Origin: Crocinitomix sp.
GTDB lineage: Bacteria; Bacteroidota; Bacteroidia; Flavobacteriales_D; Crocinitomicaceae
DNA length: 64,000 bases
Assembly (NCBI GenBank): GCA_013138735.1
Contig: WTCE01000114.1
Location: forward strand, 1 to 64,000
Direction: 5' to 3'
Below, in pieces: positions 50,509 through 59,608 of this stretch. Numbering within the stretch: position 1 is the first letter of the stretch; every line of letters starts with the position of its first letter. A program made the position numbers and the translations under genes. The notes beneath the pieces are model-generated. The model was not told where the DNA came from, made no database searches, and worked only from the letters and a program-made list of their open reading frames with translations.

Positions 50509-52134
50509 ATGAACAGAACAGGAAAAATTCTTATCGCTGCATTATTAATGGCTTCGTATACAGTTGGAGCACAAGAAGTAGATAAGAAAATTTTGAATTG
50601 GTACAACGGTGCAAAATACGGTATGAGCACTGATAAAGCTTACGCAAAGCTATTGTCGGGAAAAAAATCAGAACCAGTAATTGTTGCTGTGATTGATTCA
50701 GGTGTTGATATCGAGCATGAAGATTTACAAGGAAGTATTTGGATAAATAAGGATGAAATTGCTGGAAACGGCATTGACGACGATAAGAACGGATACATTG
50801 ATGATGTTAACGGATGGAGTTTTTTAGGAAACCCTGATGGCGAAAACATTAACGATACGCAGTTAGAGGTAACGCGATTGTATAAAAAATATGACGAAAA
50901 ATTCAAGGGTAAGAGCTTAGCGGATATTTCAGTTGCGGATAAAGCTGATTTTGAGTTGTATAAAAAATGTCGTGATGAGGTAGAAGCTGCTATTGCTTCT
51001 TCGAAGAGCAACACTGAGCGTTATGCTAAAATAGGAGAAAGTTATGAAACTGCCTTTGCTGCAATGGATAAGCACTTTGGTGGTCCTTACACGGCTAAAG
51101 ACTTAAAAAAAGCAAAAAAAGATCCAGCTGTTGGAGCTTATGCTGAGCAAATTTATGACATAGTAGCCCAGGGAGGTACACTTGAAATGGTTCAAACTGA
51201 AATTCAAGGAGCGCTTGATCATTTTAGCTCTCAATTAACAACACATTATAATTTGGACATGAATGAGCGTGTAATCGTTGGTGATGATCCTTCTGATTTT
51301 AGTGATGTAAGTTATGGTTCAAACGAAGTTGAAGGACCAGATGCTTTTCATGGAACACACGTTGCAGGAATTATTGCGGCTACTAGAGGGAACGGTATTG
51401 GAAGTGACGGTGTTGCAGATAATGTATTAATCATGTCTGTTAGAGCGGTGCCAAATGGTGATGAAAGAGATAAAGATGTTGCATTAGCAATTCGTTATGC
51501 TGTGGACAATGGAGCACAAATCATTAACGGAAGTTTTGGAAAAGCTTATTCTCCTTATAAAGATGAGGTGATTGCAGCTATTCGTTATGCTGAGTCTAAA
51601 GGTGTATTAGTTTGCCATGCAGCAGGTAACTCAGCTAAGGATATAGGAGAAAAGCCTAATTATCCATCACCAAAATATCCTTCTATGACAGCAGAGTTTA
51701 CAAACTGGATTGAAGTAGGTGCATCAACACGTTTTAAGAAATATAAAGCACCAAATAAAAAGAAAACGAAACAAGGACACAATGGGTTAGCAGCTAGTTT
51801 CTCAAATTATGATGAGGAAATGGTAGATGTTTTTGCGCCAGGTTTAGAGATTTATTCAACTATTCCAGACAATAAATATCAAGCAATTCAAGGAACGTCA
51901 ATGGCGTCGCCAATGGTGGCTGGTGTTGCGGCTTTATTAAAGTCTTATTATCCTAAATTGACAATGTTTGAAATTAGAGATATTATTTTCGCATCAGTTC
52001 AAGAGATTGACTTAGATACGCCTAAACCAGGTGAAAAGGCGCAAGTACCATTTGCATCTTTAAGTAACACTGGTGGTATTGTAAATGTTTACAATGCTGT
52101 TGTTATGGCAGAAGCTAAATCGGCTGGAAAATAA
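50509..52134 (+). CDS. S8 subtilisin-like protease without sorting tail
   Basis: 541 residues. Signal peptide MNRTGKILIAALLMASYTVGA. Triad D63 (AVIDSGVDIEH), H281 (FHGTHVAGI) and S464 (GTSMASPMVAG). About 215 residues separate D and H, much longer than in subtilisin; the insert includes a helical region (about 115-250). No T9SS domain is visible, so it is probably periplasmic, unlike its divergent neighbour. Ends with a strong terminator at 52155. Confidence 0.92.
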   Translation: MNRTGKILIAALLMASYTVGAQEVDKKILNWYNGAKYGMSTDKAYAKLLSGKKSEPVIVAVIDSGVDIEHEDLQGSIWINKDEIAGNGIDDDKNGYIDDVNGWSFLGNPDGENINDTQLEVTRLYKKYDEKFKGKSLADISVADKADFELYKKCRDEVEAAIASSKSNTERYAKIGESYETAFAAMDKHFGGPYTAKDLKKAKKDPAVGAYAEQIYDIVAQGGTLEMVQTEIQGALDHFSSQLTTHYNLDMNERVIVGDDPSDFSDVSYGSNEVEGPDAFHGTHVAGIIAATRGNGIGSDGVADNVLIMSVRAVPNGDERDKDVALAIRYAVDNGAQIINGSFGKAYSPYKDEVIAAIRYAESKGVLVCHAAGNSAKDIGEKPNYPSPKYPSMTAEFTNWIEVGASTRFKKYKAPNKKKTKQGHNGLAASFSNYDEEMVDVFAPGLEIYSTIPDNKYQAIQGTSMASPMVAGVAALLKSYYPKLTMFEIRDIIFASVQEIDLDTPKPGEKAQVPFASLSNTGGIVNVYNAVVMAEAKSAGK

Positions 52135-52154
52135 TTCAGTAAAAAATACGTTAG

Positions 52155-52194
52155 AATGCCAATGTCCAAAATTTGTGACATTGGCATTTTTTTT
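52155..52194 (+). terminator. Rho-independent terminator after the S8 protease gene
   Basis: AATGCCAATGTC (52155-52166) and GACATTGGCATT (52177-52188), a perfect 12-bp stem, followed by a T-run. Confidence 0.9.
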
Positions 52195-52304
52195 GATGGG
52201 TACTATAATGGAAGGATGACCGATTTACGGTTAAAAGTTCCTTCCCAAAATTTTACATTAATTTTGATACGTATTCAATTCAATTATAATAAGTACAAAC
52301 AGGC

Positions 52305-53387
52305 ATGAAGAATAAACTTTTATTGGCGCTTTTATTATTAACATCAGGGTTAGCTAATGCCCAAAATATCAATGTTTTCACAGATGCAAATAATCGTTTG
52401 CACCAGTTTAATGCAGGTGTTTTTGAGCAAATTTATTATCAACAAACAGGTAATGTTTTTGTGGGGAATGAATATGTATGCTATGTGGATTCGAAAGGAG
52501 ATATTTATGTCAACTATGAGGGAGAGAATATTTTATTGGCGCAAACTTATAACGAAATCCATGTAACGGATAATTTGTTGGTAATGAAAACTGCCAATGT
52601 CATCCGAATTTTTGATCGTGGTATTAAACATATTTTAACTTCGAATGCCTCAGCATATGGATTCGGCGATAGTTTAGTTGTTTTTCAAGATGCCATTGGC
52701 GGATATGTAAAGTACTATTATCAAGATGAAGTACGTACCGTTGCAATGGTGGTGGGTAATTATCCACTAACCGCGAATGAAGTGGGGTCCAATGTTTTTG
52801 TCTATCGCGATAATACAGGTAATTCTTCCATATTTTGGAGAGGTACTTTTCACAGTTTAATTAGCACAAGTAGATCAATTAATTTTGCTTGTGGGCAAGA
52901 TGTGGCTGCTTTTAATGATCCTGTAAACGGAACTTTTGTAGTTTTTGATAATGGTTATGTTATTGATGCAGAACCACAGCATGCTCAAAATTATGCTTGT
53001 GGTAATAATTTTATTTATTATAAAGATAACGCGGGCGTACATAAAGTATATACCGAAGAGCGCGTAACTGAACTAGGGTATGACATGCAAAACGTAATTG
53101 TACGTGATAGTTTGGTCGTTTTTAATGATGTGGGAATAACGAAAATTTGGTATCAAGAGGATGTTTATCAAATTTTTAACGTAAAAGTAACAGCCCCGAA
53201 AATTGATGGTGGAATTATGGCTTATTACAACCAGTGGGGAGGCGTTAGTGCTTTTGTTCGTGGAAAAGAAGTGGAGATTACTCGCCAAAAAGTAGAAACT
53301 TTTAGATTACAAGGGAATACTATTATGTTGCAATATAGCCGTACTGCATTTGCCGTTTGGTGGAATGGGAAGATGTATGATTTTTAA
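52305..53387 (+). CDS. Exported protein of about ten ~34-residue repeats
   Basis: 360 residues. Signal peptide MKNKLLLALLLLTSGLANAQ. Almost the entire mature part is built from repeated two-strand units, each roughly (V/F)xYxDxxGxxxxxxxGxxxxL: for example SLVVFQDAIGGYVKYYY, NVFVYRDNTGNSSIFWRG, FIYYKDNAGVHKVYTE, SLVVFNDVGITKIWYQ and NTIMLQYSRTAFAVWWNG. This suggests a beta-propeller or beta-solenoid. No family recognised. A lone gene with no sorting tail, so its location after export is uncertain. Confidence 0.7.
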   Translation: MKNKLLLALLLLTSGLANAQNINVFTDANNRLHQFNAGVFEQIYYQQTGNVFVGNEYVCYVDSKGDIYVNYEGENILLAQTYNEIHVTDNLLVMKTANVIRIFDRGIKHILTSNASAYGFGDSLVVFQDAIGGYVKYYYQDEVRTVAMVVGNYPLTANEVGSNVFVYRDNTGNSSIFWRGTFHSLISTSRSINFACGQDVAAFNDPVNGTFVVFDNGYVIDAEPQHAQNYACGNNFIYYKDNAGVHKVYTEERVTELGYDMQNVIVRDSLVVFNDVGITKIWYQEDVYQIFNVKVTAPKIDGGIMAYYNQWGGVSAFVRGKEVEITRQKVETFRLQGNTIMLQYSRTAFAVWWNGKMYDF

Positions 53388-53408
53388 CCCGCCTCTGTTC
53401 TCGATAAT

Positions 53409-53447
53409 ATTTTAGATAATCTCGGCTTCGCTATGATTCTCTAAAAT
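53409..53447. other. Interrupted inverted repeat
   Basis: ATTTTAGA (53409-53416) pairs with TCTAAAAT (53440-53447) and inner AATC pairs with GATT. It sits between two plus-strand genes without a T-run; could be an attenuator or a weak terminator. Confidence 0.4.
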
Positions 53448-53484
53448 CACTCGAACTGACGGCTCACTTGGTTGTTGTTCTGAT

Positions 53485-54345
53485 ATGCGTATTTGGCTTC
53501 TTAAATTAATTAGTTTTTGTGTCGTGATGCTAATGGCAAATGGTGGCTCTGCGCAAAGCTACAAACCAAAAGGAGAGGTTGGTTTAAACTTTCCAATTGA
53601 AAAAATTTTAGAAGGAAGTTGGGATTTAGATGAAGCAAAAGTTGAAATAATTAGCTTGAGAGATTCTAATTTAACAGTAGCAAAAGAAGATTCTATACAT
53701 CACCTTTATTTCTTAGGAAATATGTGCATTTATGAAGAATACGAAGGTTATAGATCATTCTTCAGCATTTATCCAAGGCTAAGAAACTATCGAATTAATA
53801 AGGACTCTGGAAATAATAAGCTTGAATTGATCATTTTGGATTCTGGAGACGTGGCTGTTCGTCAATCCTTTGAAATTATGGAATATTCATTCAACCGACT
53901 GGTTTTGGCCAAGTACAATTTAGCCCAACAAGAGCATGGGTATTATTCCAAAACTGTGCTAACGTATAAACGGCAAGAAGACCGTGAAAGAATTGAATCT
54001 TTGGGTACGTGGTTTCATCATGGAAGTTTTGATATCTTCAACTTGGAAGATGCTGATACTTTAAAACATCATTTCGTAAGAGTTGCCGAAGATCAGAATA
54101 TCCGAGATTCTGTAGCATTTGGTAAACTTTCGTTTCAACTAGACTTATGGATGAATGAAACTTATGTTTCATTCTGCACAACTGGAAATCTTGGCACTAT
54201 GAACCTAGGTGATTGTAGAATTGACCTACTTAATAAACGTCTCTATTTTTTTGAGTGCGACCGATTAGTCTACGATTACTATTTCAGTTCGAACAATGAA
54301 TTAGTGCTCAAACTAAACCAATCTTTAAGCGCAGGTTTTGATTGA
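53485..54345 (+). CDS. Exported protein, possibly lipocalin-like
   Basis: 286 residues. Signal peptide MRIWLLKLISFCVVMLMANG, cleaved after GSA. Two beta-rich halves are visible: ILEGSWDLDEAKVEIISLRD ... LELIILDSGDVAVRQSFEIM and SLGTWFHHGSFDIFNLED ... DCRIDLLNKRLYFFECDRL. The GSWDLDE and LGTWFHH openings resemble lipocalin-like starts (GxW), repeated twice. That is a weak resemblance; no family is claimed. Confidence 0.55.
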   Translation: MRIWLLKLISFCVVMLMANGGSAQSYKPKGEVGLNFPIEKILEGSWDLDEAKVEIISLRDSNLTVAKEDSIHHLYFLGNMCIYEEYEGYRSFFSIYPRLRNYRINKDSGNNKLELIILDSGDVAVRQSFEIMEYSFNRLVLAKYNLAQQEHGYYSKTVLTYKRQEDRERIESLGTWFHHGSFDIFNLEDADTLKHHFVRVAEDQNIRDSVAFGKLSFQLDLWMNETYVSFCTTGNLGTMNLGDCRIDLLNKRLYFFECDRLVYDYYFSSNNELVLKLNQSLSAGFD

Positions 54346-54412
54346 GCAAAAAAAGGTATAAATTGTTCAAAAAAATAAATCATTTCCCACTTATTGGATG
54401 ATTGAATATCAT

Positions 54413-54420
54413 TACCTTTG
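54413..54420 (+). promoter_or_regulatory. Bacteroidota -7 element TACCTTTG
   Basis: TAnnTTTG match 20 bases before the DUF4494 ATG; a TTG lies 16 bases upstream as a possible -33 element. Confidence 0.5.
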
Positions 54421-54439
54421 CTCAAATTAAATTTTAAGC

Positions 54440-55030
54440 ATGAACAATTGGTATACAGTTAAAGTAAAATTCACGAAAGAATTTCAAGATGGAACATTAA
54501 AACGTGTTACAGAACCGTATTTGGTGAGTTCGCTTTCATTTACTGAAGCTGAGGCACGCATTTATCAAGAAGTGGGTGAATTTGTTAGAGGTGAGTTTTT
54601 AGTGACTTCAATTTCTAAAACTGATTTTGCTGATATTTTTCATTATGATGATGCAGAAGATTGGTATAAATGTAAAGTATCATACGTAACTGAGGATGCT
54701 GATTCTGGTAAAGAGAAGAAAGTAAACAATAACTTTTTGGTTTCTGCACATAACGTAAAAGAAGCTTACGAAAGAATTGAAGAAAGCTTAAAAGGCTTAA
54801 TGGTAACTTATGAAATTCCAATCATTTCATTAACACCAATTGTAGAGATTTTCCCTTACGTTCCTGGAGAAGTTGAAGGAGATGAGTATAATGGAGGAGG
54901 AGCTTTAGCCCCACAACCTGAAGAAGCGGTGGAAGAAGTTGAAGAGGCGGAAGAAGAAATTAACTCGCCTAACATTAACGTAGCGTTTAACGCAAGTGAC
55001 GACGAAGACGGAGCAGACGAAAGCGAATAA
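54440..55030 (+). CDS. DUF4494 family protein
   Basis: 196 residues. Two tandem copies of a strand-helix unit (NWYTVKVKFTKEFQDGTLKR ... EPYLVSSLSFTEAEARIY and DWYKCKVSYVTEDADSGKEK ... NNFLVSAHNVKEAYERI) define DUF4494, widespread in Bacteroidota. The C-terminal 50 residues are very acidic (EEAVEEVEEAEEEINS, DDEDGADESE). Cytoplasmic; function unknown. Followed by pdxH at 30 bases. Confidence 0.88.
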   Translation: MNNWYTVKVKFTKEFQDGTLKRVTEPYLVSSLSFTEAEARIYQEVGEFVRGEFLVTSISKTDFADIFHYDDAEDWYKCKVSYVTEDADSGKEKKVNNNFLVSAHNVKEAYERIEESLKGLMVTYEIPIISLTPIVEIFPYVPGEVEGDEYNGGGALAPQPEEAVEEVEEAEEEINSPNINVAFNASDDEDGADESE

Positions 55031-55060
55031 TTTCGCGAGTACACTAAATCAAAATAGCGC

Positions 55061-55702
55061 ATGGATCAAGCCAATAAAAAGAAAGTAGATCGGGCTGATT
55101 TTCTGAAAGGAAAGTTAGAAGAAGTGGCACACGCTGATCCTATGAAACTTTTTAGTGTTTGGTATCAAGAAGCAATAGAAAAATCTTGTGCAGATCCACA
55201 TGCAGTTGTTTTAACTACGGCCACAACTGATGGCAAACCTTCATCACGTATAGTTTATATGCGCGACCTTTTGGAAGAAGGTGTAATCATATACACGAAC
55301 TATACTAGCCGTAAAGGAATCGAAATTACCAAAAACCCAAACGTAGCATTGCTTTTTTATTGGGACTGTTGCGAACGCCAAGTGAGAATTGAAGGGCAAG
55401 TCGAAAAAATTAATCCCTTAATTTCGGACGATTATTTTGCTGCACGTCCACGTATCAGTCAAATAGGCGCATGGGCGTCTGAACAAAGCACAGTCATTCC
55501 TGATCGGGCGAGTTTGGAAGAGCGCGTTGCTTTTTACGAGAAAAAATTTCCGAATGAAGTGCCGCGTCCTCCACATTGGGGTGGTTTAATTGTTGAGCCT
55601 AATTACTTCGAATTTTGGCAAGGTCGTTTGGGTCGATTACATGATCGTATTTGCTATGAAAAGTCTGCAGACGATTGGGCAACTTATCGCATTGCACCCT
55701 AA
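55061..55702 (+). CDS. pdxH: Pyridoxamine 5'-phosphate oxidase
   Basis: 213 residues, standard length. FMN/PLP-binding motifs: SSRIVYMRDLLEEG, YTNYTSRKGIEI, WDCCERQVRIEG, SEQSTVIPDR, and RPPHWGGLIVEPNYFEFWQG with RLHDR near the C terminus. It oxidises PNP or PMP to PLP using oxygen and FMN. It is followed at seven bases by a GT2 gene, with which it may be co-transcribed. Confidence 0.96.
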   Translation: MDQANKKKVDRADFLKGKLEEVAHADPMKLFSVWYQEAIEKSCADPHAVVLTTATTDGKPSSRIVYMRDLLEEGVIIYTNYTSRKGIEITKNPNVALLFYWDCCERQVRIEGQVEKINPLISDDYFAARPRISQIGAWASEQSTVIPDRASLEERVAFYEKKFPNEVPRPPHWGGLIVEPNYFEFWQGRLGRLHDRICYEKSADDWATYRIAP

Positions 55703-55708
55703 AGTGCT

Positions 55709-56959
55709 ATGAATTTTTATCTCAAAAAATACGGTTTTCAGTCTCCATTTATTTCAAGTCCACCGCATCCTGAATTAGGATTAGTTCTTGTAATCCCTTG
55801 CTTTGATGAGGATCATTTAATTGATTCTTTAAACGCTTTATGGCAGTGTGATCATCCAATATGTGCCGTTGAAGTAATCGTGGTTGTTAACGCAGGTATC
55901 AATACTCCGCCCGATAAAAAAGAAAAGAATAGTCAAACCTATGAAGCGGCAAAAGCTTGGAGCGCAGATAAAAATAAACCAACTTTTCAATTCCATTTTT
56001 TATTAGAAGAAAATCTACCCAAAAAACATGCGGGCGTTGGTTTAGCACGAAAAATTGGAATGGATGAAGCCGTGGATCGTTTTGATCAATTGGAAAAAGA
56101 CGGCGTCATTGTATGTTTTGATGCGGATGCACTATGCGAAACAAACTATCTACAAGAGATTGAAAAGCATTTTAACAAATATCCAAAAACACCCGGTTGT
56201 TCCATTCATTATGAACATCCGATTGAAGGAATTGAATTCTCCACAGCTATTTATAAAGGCATCATTAATTACGAATTGCATTTACGCTATTATAATCAAG
56301 GTTTGAGATATGCAAACTTGCCTTATGCCTATCATACGGTCGGTTCAAGCATGGCTGTGCGTTCGTCAGCCTATCAAAAGCAAGGCGGAATGAATAAGCG
56401 CAAAGCGGGCGAAGATTTTTATTTCATACATAAAATAATTGCCTTGGGCGATTTTACTGAGCTAAATACAACTTCGGTTATCCCTTCACCACGCATTTCA
56501 GACCGTGTGCCTTTTGGAACAGGAAAAGCCATTGGCGATTGGATAGCACAAGATAAAGCAGTTTTTAACACCTACGCTTTTGAGAGTTTTAAAATTTTGA
56601 AATCTTTTGTTGATTTGGTTCCGCAATTCGCAATTAGCAATCAAGCAGAATCATTAGCCTTATTGGAAAAATTGGAGAACGAGCAGTTAAACGATTTTTT
56701 AAAAACGCTTGAGTTTGAAACTGCTTTGCAAGAAATACAAGCCAATTCTAAAGGGAGTGCGGCTTTTGTCAAACGCTTTTTTCGGTGGTTTGATGCTTTT
56801 AAAGTTTTGAAATTTATGCATTATATGCGCGATAATGGTTTACCGCAGTTGCCAATTGAGCAAGAGACAATACAACTTTTGAAAGTTTTGAGTCTTGATG
56901 AATCGCTTGTTGATCCAGAAGCTCAACTCCTTTTTCTTCGAGATTTAGAAAAATACTAA
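55709..56959 (+). CDS. Glycosyltransferase family 2 protein
   Basis: 416 residues. A GT-A core starts at about residue 24 (GLVLVIPCFDEDHLIDSLNAL) and includes KKHAGVGLARKIGMD, DADALCETNY (metal-binding D-x-D), and the acceptor-side RKAGEDFYFIHKIIALGDF. The C-terminal third (from about 290) is helical and unassigned. No membrane segments. The donor sugar and acceptor are unknown; it shares no close similarity with the GT2 at 10082. Confidence 0.78.
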   Translation: MNFYLKKYGFQSPFISSPPHPELGLVLVIPCFDEDHLIDSLNALWQCDHPICAVEVIVVVNAGINTPPDKKEKNSQTYEAAKAWSADKNKPTFQFHFLLEENLPKKHAGVGLARKIGMDEAVDRFDQLEKDGVIVCFDADALCETNYLQEIEKHFNKYPKTPGCSIHYEHPIEGIEFSTAIYKGIINYELHLRYYNQGLRYANLPYAYHTVGSSMAVRSSAYQKQGGMNKRKAGEDFYFIHKIIALGDFTELNTTSVIPSPRISDRVPFGTGKAIGDWIAQDKAVFNTYAFESFKILKSFVDLVPQFAISNQAESLALLEKLENEQLNDFLKTLEFETALQEIQANSKGSAAFVKRFFRWFDAFKVLKFMHYMRDNGLPQLPIEQETIQLLKVLSLDESLVDPEAQLLFLRDLEKY

Positions 56960-57011
56960 TCATTTAAATTTTGTAAATTTAGGTAACTGCATATTTACAA
57001 TATCCAAAACT

Positions 57012-57227
57012 ATGAACTCAATTTTAACTGTTCGTGTCTTTATAGTAAGCCTCTTTATTGGCGGCTTCTATTCTTGTAAAGAGCACAAATGTGAATGCCA
57101 TATTCCCGATCAGCTAACCCAAATAATAGGCACAAAAGGAAATAAGAACGACGCAAAAACGGAATGTGATGAAATAACGATCAATGTTGAAAATATGGGC
57201 GGTTATTGCATTTTTTATTCAGAGTGA
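57012..57227 (+). CDS. Small Cys-rich lipoprotein
   Basis: 71 residues. The leader RVFIVSLFIGGFYSC ends in a lipobox (FYSC). The mature part has CECH, ECDE and YCIFYSE, five cysteines in all. It overlaps by a few bases the untranslated start of the next lipoprotein gene. Function unknown. Confidence 0.5.
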   Translation: MNSILTVRVFIVSLFIGGFYSCKEHKCECHIPDQLTQIIGTKGNKNDAKTECDEITINVENMGGYCIFYSE

Positions 57228-57232
57228 ATATT

Positions 57233-57793
57233 GTGAAGTATAAATTAGCCAAAATATTATTTGTTCTTCTGTGTTTTTCCCATGTCTATTCATGCAAGAA
57301 GGATTCGACTGTTACCTCTGAGGAGCAGCTGCCTCCAATGACACATGAAGGTAAAAACACTTTCGGCTGCAAGGTAAATGGAAAAATATGGATTCCAGAA
57401 GCTTCTTTTACTATAGGTGGATCAATTGCAATTGACAAGTCCTATAATGAATTAACTGGTGGTTTTTGGATTGAAGCGACGAAGAAAAATAAAGAAGATG
57501 ATATTTTCGAATACATGAAGTTTTATGGCGTTAATTTACATGAAGTAGACTTATACGAAATGAGTGTTTTAAACGCTGATATCACTGGCTTTAATGATAT
57601 AACAAACGTGCACTATTCATGCGGGGGCTTTAAACACGACACCTTAAACAAGGGAATACTTAATATTACTTATTTGAATAAAGAAGATAATATTATTGCT
57701 GGAACATTTAGTATGAAACTAATAAGTTCCGATTACTGTGCCGAAACGACTTATTTAGATATTACTGATGGTCGGTTCGATTTACGATATTAG
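57233..57793 (+). CDS. DUF6252-like lipoprotein
   Basis: 186 residues from GTG at 57233; an in-frame codon at 57206 lies inside the previous gene. The leader KYKLAKILFVLLCFSHVYSC is a lipoprotein signal. The stretch NTFGCKVNGKIWIPEA is the typical opening of DUF6252 proteins (FGCKVDGKVWIP-type), followed by repeated strands ending in GTFSMKLISSDYCAE and TDGRFDLRY. Outer-membrane or periplasmic; function unknown. Confidence 0.68.
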   Translation: MKYKLAKILFVLLCFSHVYSCKKDSTVTSEEQLPPMTHEGKNTFGCKVNGKIWIPEASFTIGGSIAIDKSYNELTGGFWIEATKKNKEDDIFEYMKFYGVNLHEVDLYEMSVLNADITGFNDITNVHYSCGGFKHDTLNKGILNITYLNKEDNIIAGTFSMKLISSDYCAETTYLDITDGRFDLRY

Positions 57794-57914
57794 ATTTTGG
57801 CCAAATAACCCAAATTTTCTGGTCACATCTCCTTTTTCTACGCACTTTAGAAAAAAAATAAGCTTTTAATGTTACCTTTTCCCGACATAGGTTTCTTACC
57901 TATAAGAATACACT

Positions 57915-58451
57915 GTGAAAATAAAAGACAAAAGAAAACAAAGAGAGTTCATGAAGGTTTACGAGCCAATACATGATAATTTTGTTCGTTTTTGTAAGGC
58001 ACGATCACATGGTGTTATGGCATTTGATGATTTGGTCAATGAATCGGTTTTAAAAGCCTACCAGAATTGGCTGAAAATTAGTAAAAAAGACTCCTTACTT
58101 TATTTTTTATTCACAACAGCTACGAACATTGTCAGGAACACTATTCGCAAGAAAAAAGAAGTCACCTTAGACGAGAAAGGGCATAATAATTATGCTGCCG
58201 ATAGCACCGTTGAAAATGACCTTCAAATCGCTTATTTGTATGAGCAAATGGACAAGCTAAGCGATACTAAAAAAGAAGCCTTGATCTTATTTGAAATAAA
58301 TGGCTTTTCAATTAAAGAAGTGGCTTCAATACAAGGATCGACCGTAGGAGCGGTTAAAGTGATGTTAAGCCGTGCAAGAAAAGAACTAAAAGCATTAATG
58401 ATGGATGAGCCACATTATGTTACCGAACATGCATTCATAAACGAGGGATAG
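57915..58451 (+). CDS. ECF RNA polymerase sigma factor
   Basis: 178 residues from GTG at 57915; ATG at 57951 is a plausible shorter start. Region 2 (FDDLVNESVLKAYQNWLK, YFLFTTATNIVRNTIRKKK) and region 4 (LSDTKKEALILFEINGFSIK, TVGAVKVMLSRARKELK) are present. The next gene begins right after the stop and encodes a membrane-anchored GIN protein, the arrangement of a sigma/anti-sigma pair. Confidence 0.9.
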   Translation: MKIKDKRKQREFMKVYEPIHDNFVRFCKARSHGVMAFDDLVNESVLKAYQNWLKISKKDSLLYFLFTTATNIVRNTIRKKKEVTLDEKGHNNYAADSTVENDLQIAYLYEQMDKLSDTKKEALILFEINGFSIKEVASIQGSTVGAVKVMLSRARKELKALMMDEPHYVTEHAFINEG

Positions 58452-59546
58452 ATGGAGGACGTAACAAAAAATATGACGGATTTGTTTGACTTGGCTAAAA
58501 ATGCCCCAGTCGATTATCCAATTAGTAATATCACGAGTGTGATAGGTGGTGCTGCTGCAACTGGCGCGGTTGGAGGAGCAACTTCATTTTTTAAATTATC
58601 AAATATTATAATTATGTTAGGAACTATAATAACCGCCGTAACTGTATTGGTTATGGTCAATCCAACCGGATCAAATGCGAATACTGTAGAAAACATTCCG
58701 GCATTTTCAAAACATGAAAATGTTGCAGTTGAAAAATCCGTTTTAGGTTTACCTGAAAATGATATCATTGAAGAAAATGAGCTAAAAAGTGTGCTACCAA
58801 TCGATCAAGATTCAAGCGAACCAATAGTGCAAGAAATTATCATTGTTGAAAATATTATAGATACCGAACCAGCCGTAATTTCTCCAGAGAATACGTTGGC
58901 CGCACCTGGAAATCATGTTGATCCTTTTCATTCTGTACATTTAAATATAAGTGCCAATGTTATCATTGTAAAAGGAGACCAACCTAAAATTACCTTTGAT
59001 AATAATGACGAGTTAGCCGGTTTATTTGAAATGACTGTTGACAATAAGATCCTCCGAATTAACATCAAAGAGGGGAAACAACGTGAATTTAATAAACATG
59101 TGAATAATCATGACGTTAATATCTACTTAACCATGTCTGAAGTTAAAAGTTTGGTAATAAATGGAAGTGGCGATATTTATTCAGCTGACGACATTCCGTC
59201 TGATGCTTTGGATATTCAAATTAATGGGAGTGGAGATGTGCGTTTAGATAAAATTTTACCTGAAAAGTTTGAGATTTCGGTGAACGGGTCAGGAGATGTT
59301 AGTCTTTATGGAGAGGGCGATATTACAGCAGGAGAAATTAATATTAACGGTTCGGGAGATGTCTGTACGCGCTCAATTGATGTATCCAAAATGGCCATAA
59401 ATATTATTGGATCTGGGGACGTAAGGGTAACCTGCAATGAAATGCTCGAAGTAACTATTTTGGGAAGTGGAGATGTATGCTATTCTGGCAATGCTGAGGT
59501 AGTTGTGCAAGAATTCGGATCGGGAGATGTAGAAAATTGTGACTAA
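58452..59546 (+). CDS. Membrane-anchored GIN-domain (DUF2807) protein, putative anti-sigma
   Basis: 364 residues. An N-terminal cytoplasmic segment of about 50 residues precedes one membrane helix (LSNIIIMLGTIITAVTVLVM, about 52-75). An acidic linker follows, then from about residue 160 a GIN/DUF2807 beta-helix with seven GSGD repeats (NGSGDIYS, NGSGDVRL, NGSGDVSL, NGSGDVCT, IGSGDVRV, LGSGDVCY and FGSGDVEN). The start is adjacent to the sigma gene, which fits an anti-sigma that senses from outside. It lacks the usual zinc anti-sigma motif. Terminator follows at 59552. Confidence 0.82.
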   Translation: MEDVTKNMTDLFDLAKNAPVDYPISNITSVIGGAAATGAVGGATSFFKLSNIIIMLGTIITAVTVLVMVNPTGSNANTVENIPAFSKHENVAVEKSVLGLPENDIIEENELKSVLPIDQDSSEPIVQEIIIVENIIDTEPAVISPENTLAAPGNHVDPFHSVHLNISANVIIVKGDQPKITFDNNDELAGLFEMTVDNKILRINIKEGKQREFNKHVNNHDVNIYLTMSEVKSLVINGSGDIYSADDIPSDALDIQINGSGDVRLDKILPEKFEISVNGSGDVSLYGEGDITAGEININGSGDVCTRSIDVSKMAINIIGSGDVRVTCNEMLEVTILGSGDVCYSGNAEVVVQEFGSGDVENCD

Positions 59547-59551
59547 AAAAA

Positions 59552-59584
59552 AAGGATGCTGACATTTTATAGTCAGCATCCTTT
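59552..59584. terminator. Bidirectional terminator between convergent genes
   Basis: AAGGATGCTGAC (59552-59563) and GTCAGCATCCTT (59572-59583), a perfect 12-bp stem with a run of A before and T after. It serves the GIN gene and the MscS gene. Confidence 0.9.
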
Positions 59585-59608
59585 TCAATTTCTTAATAAT
59601 AACTATGC

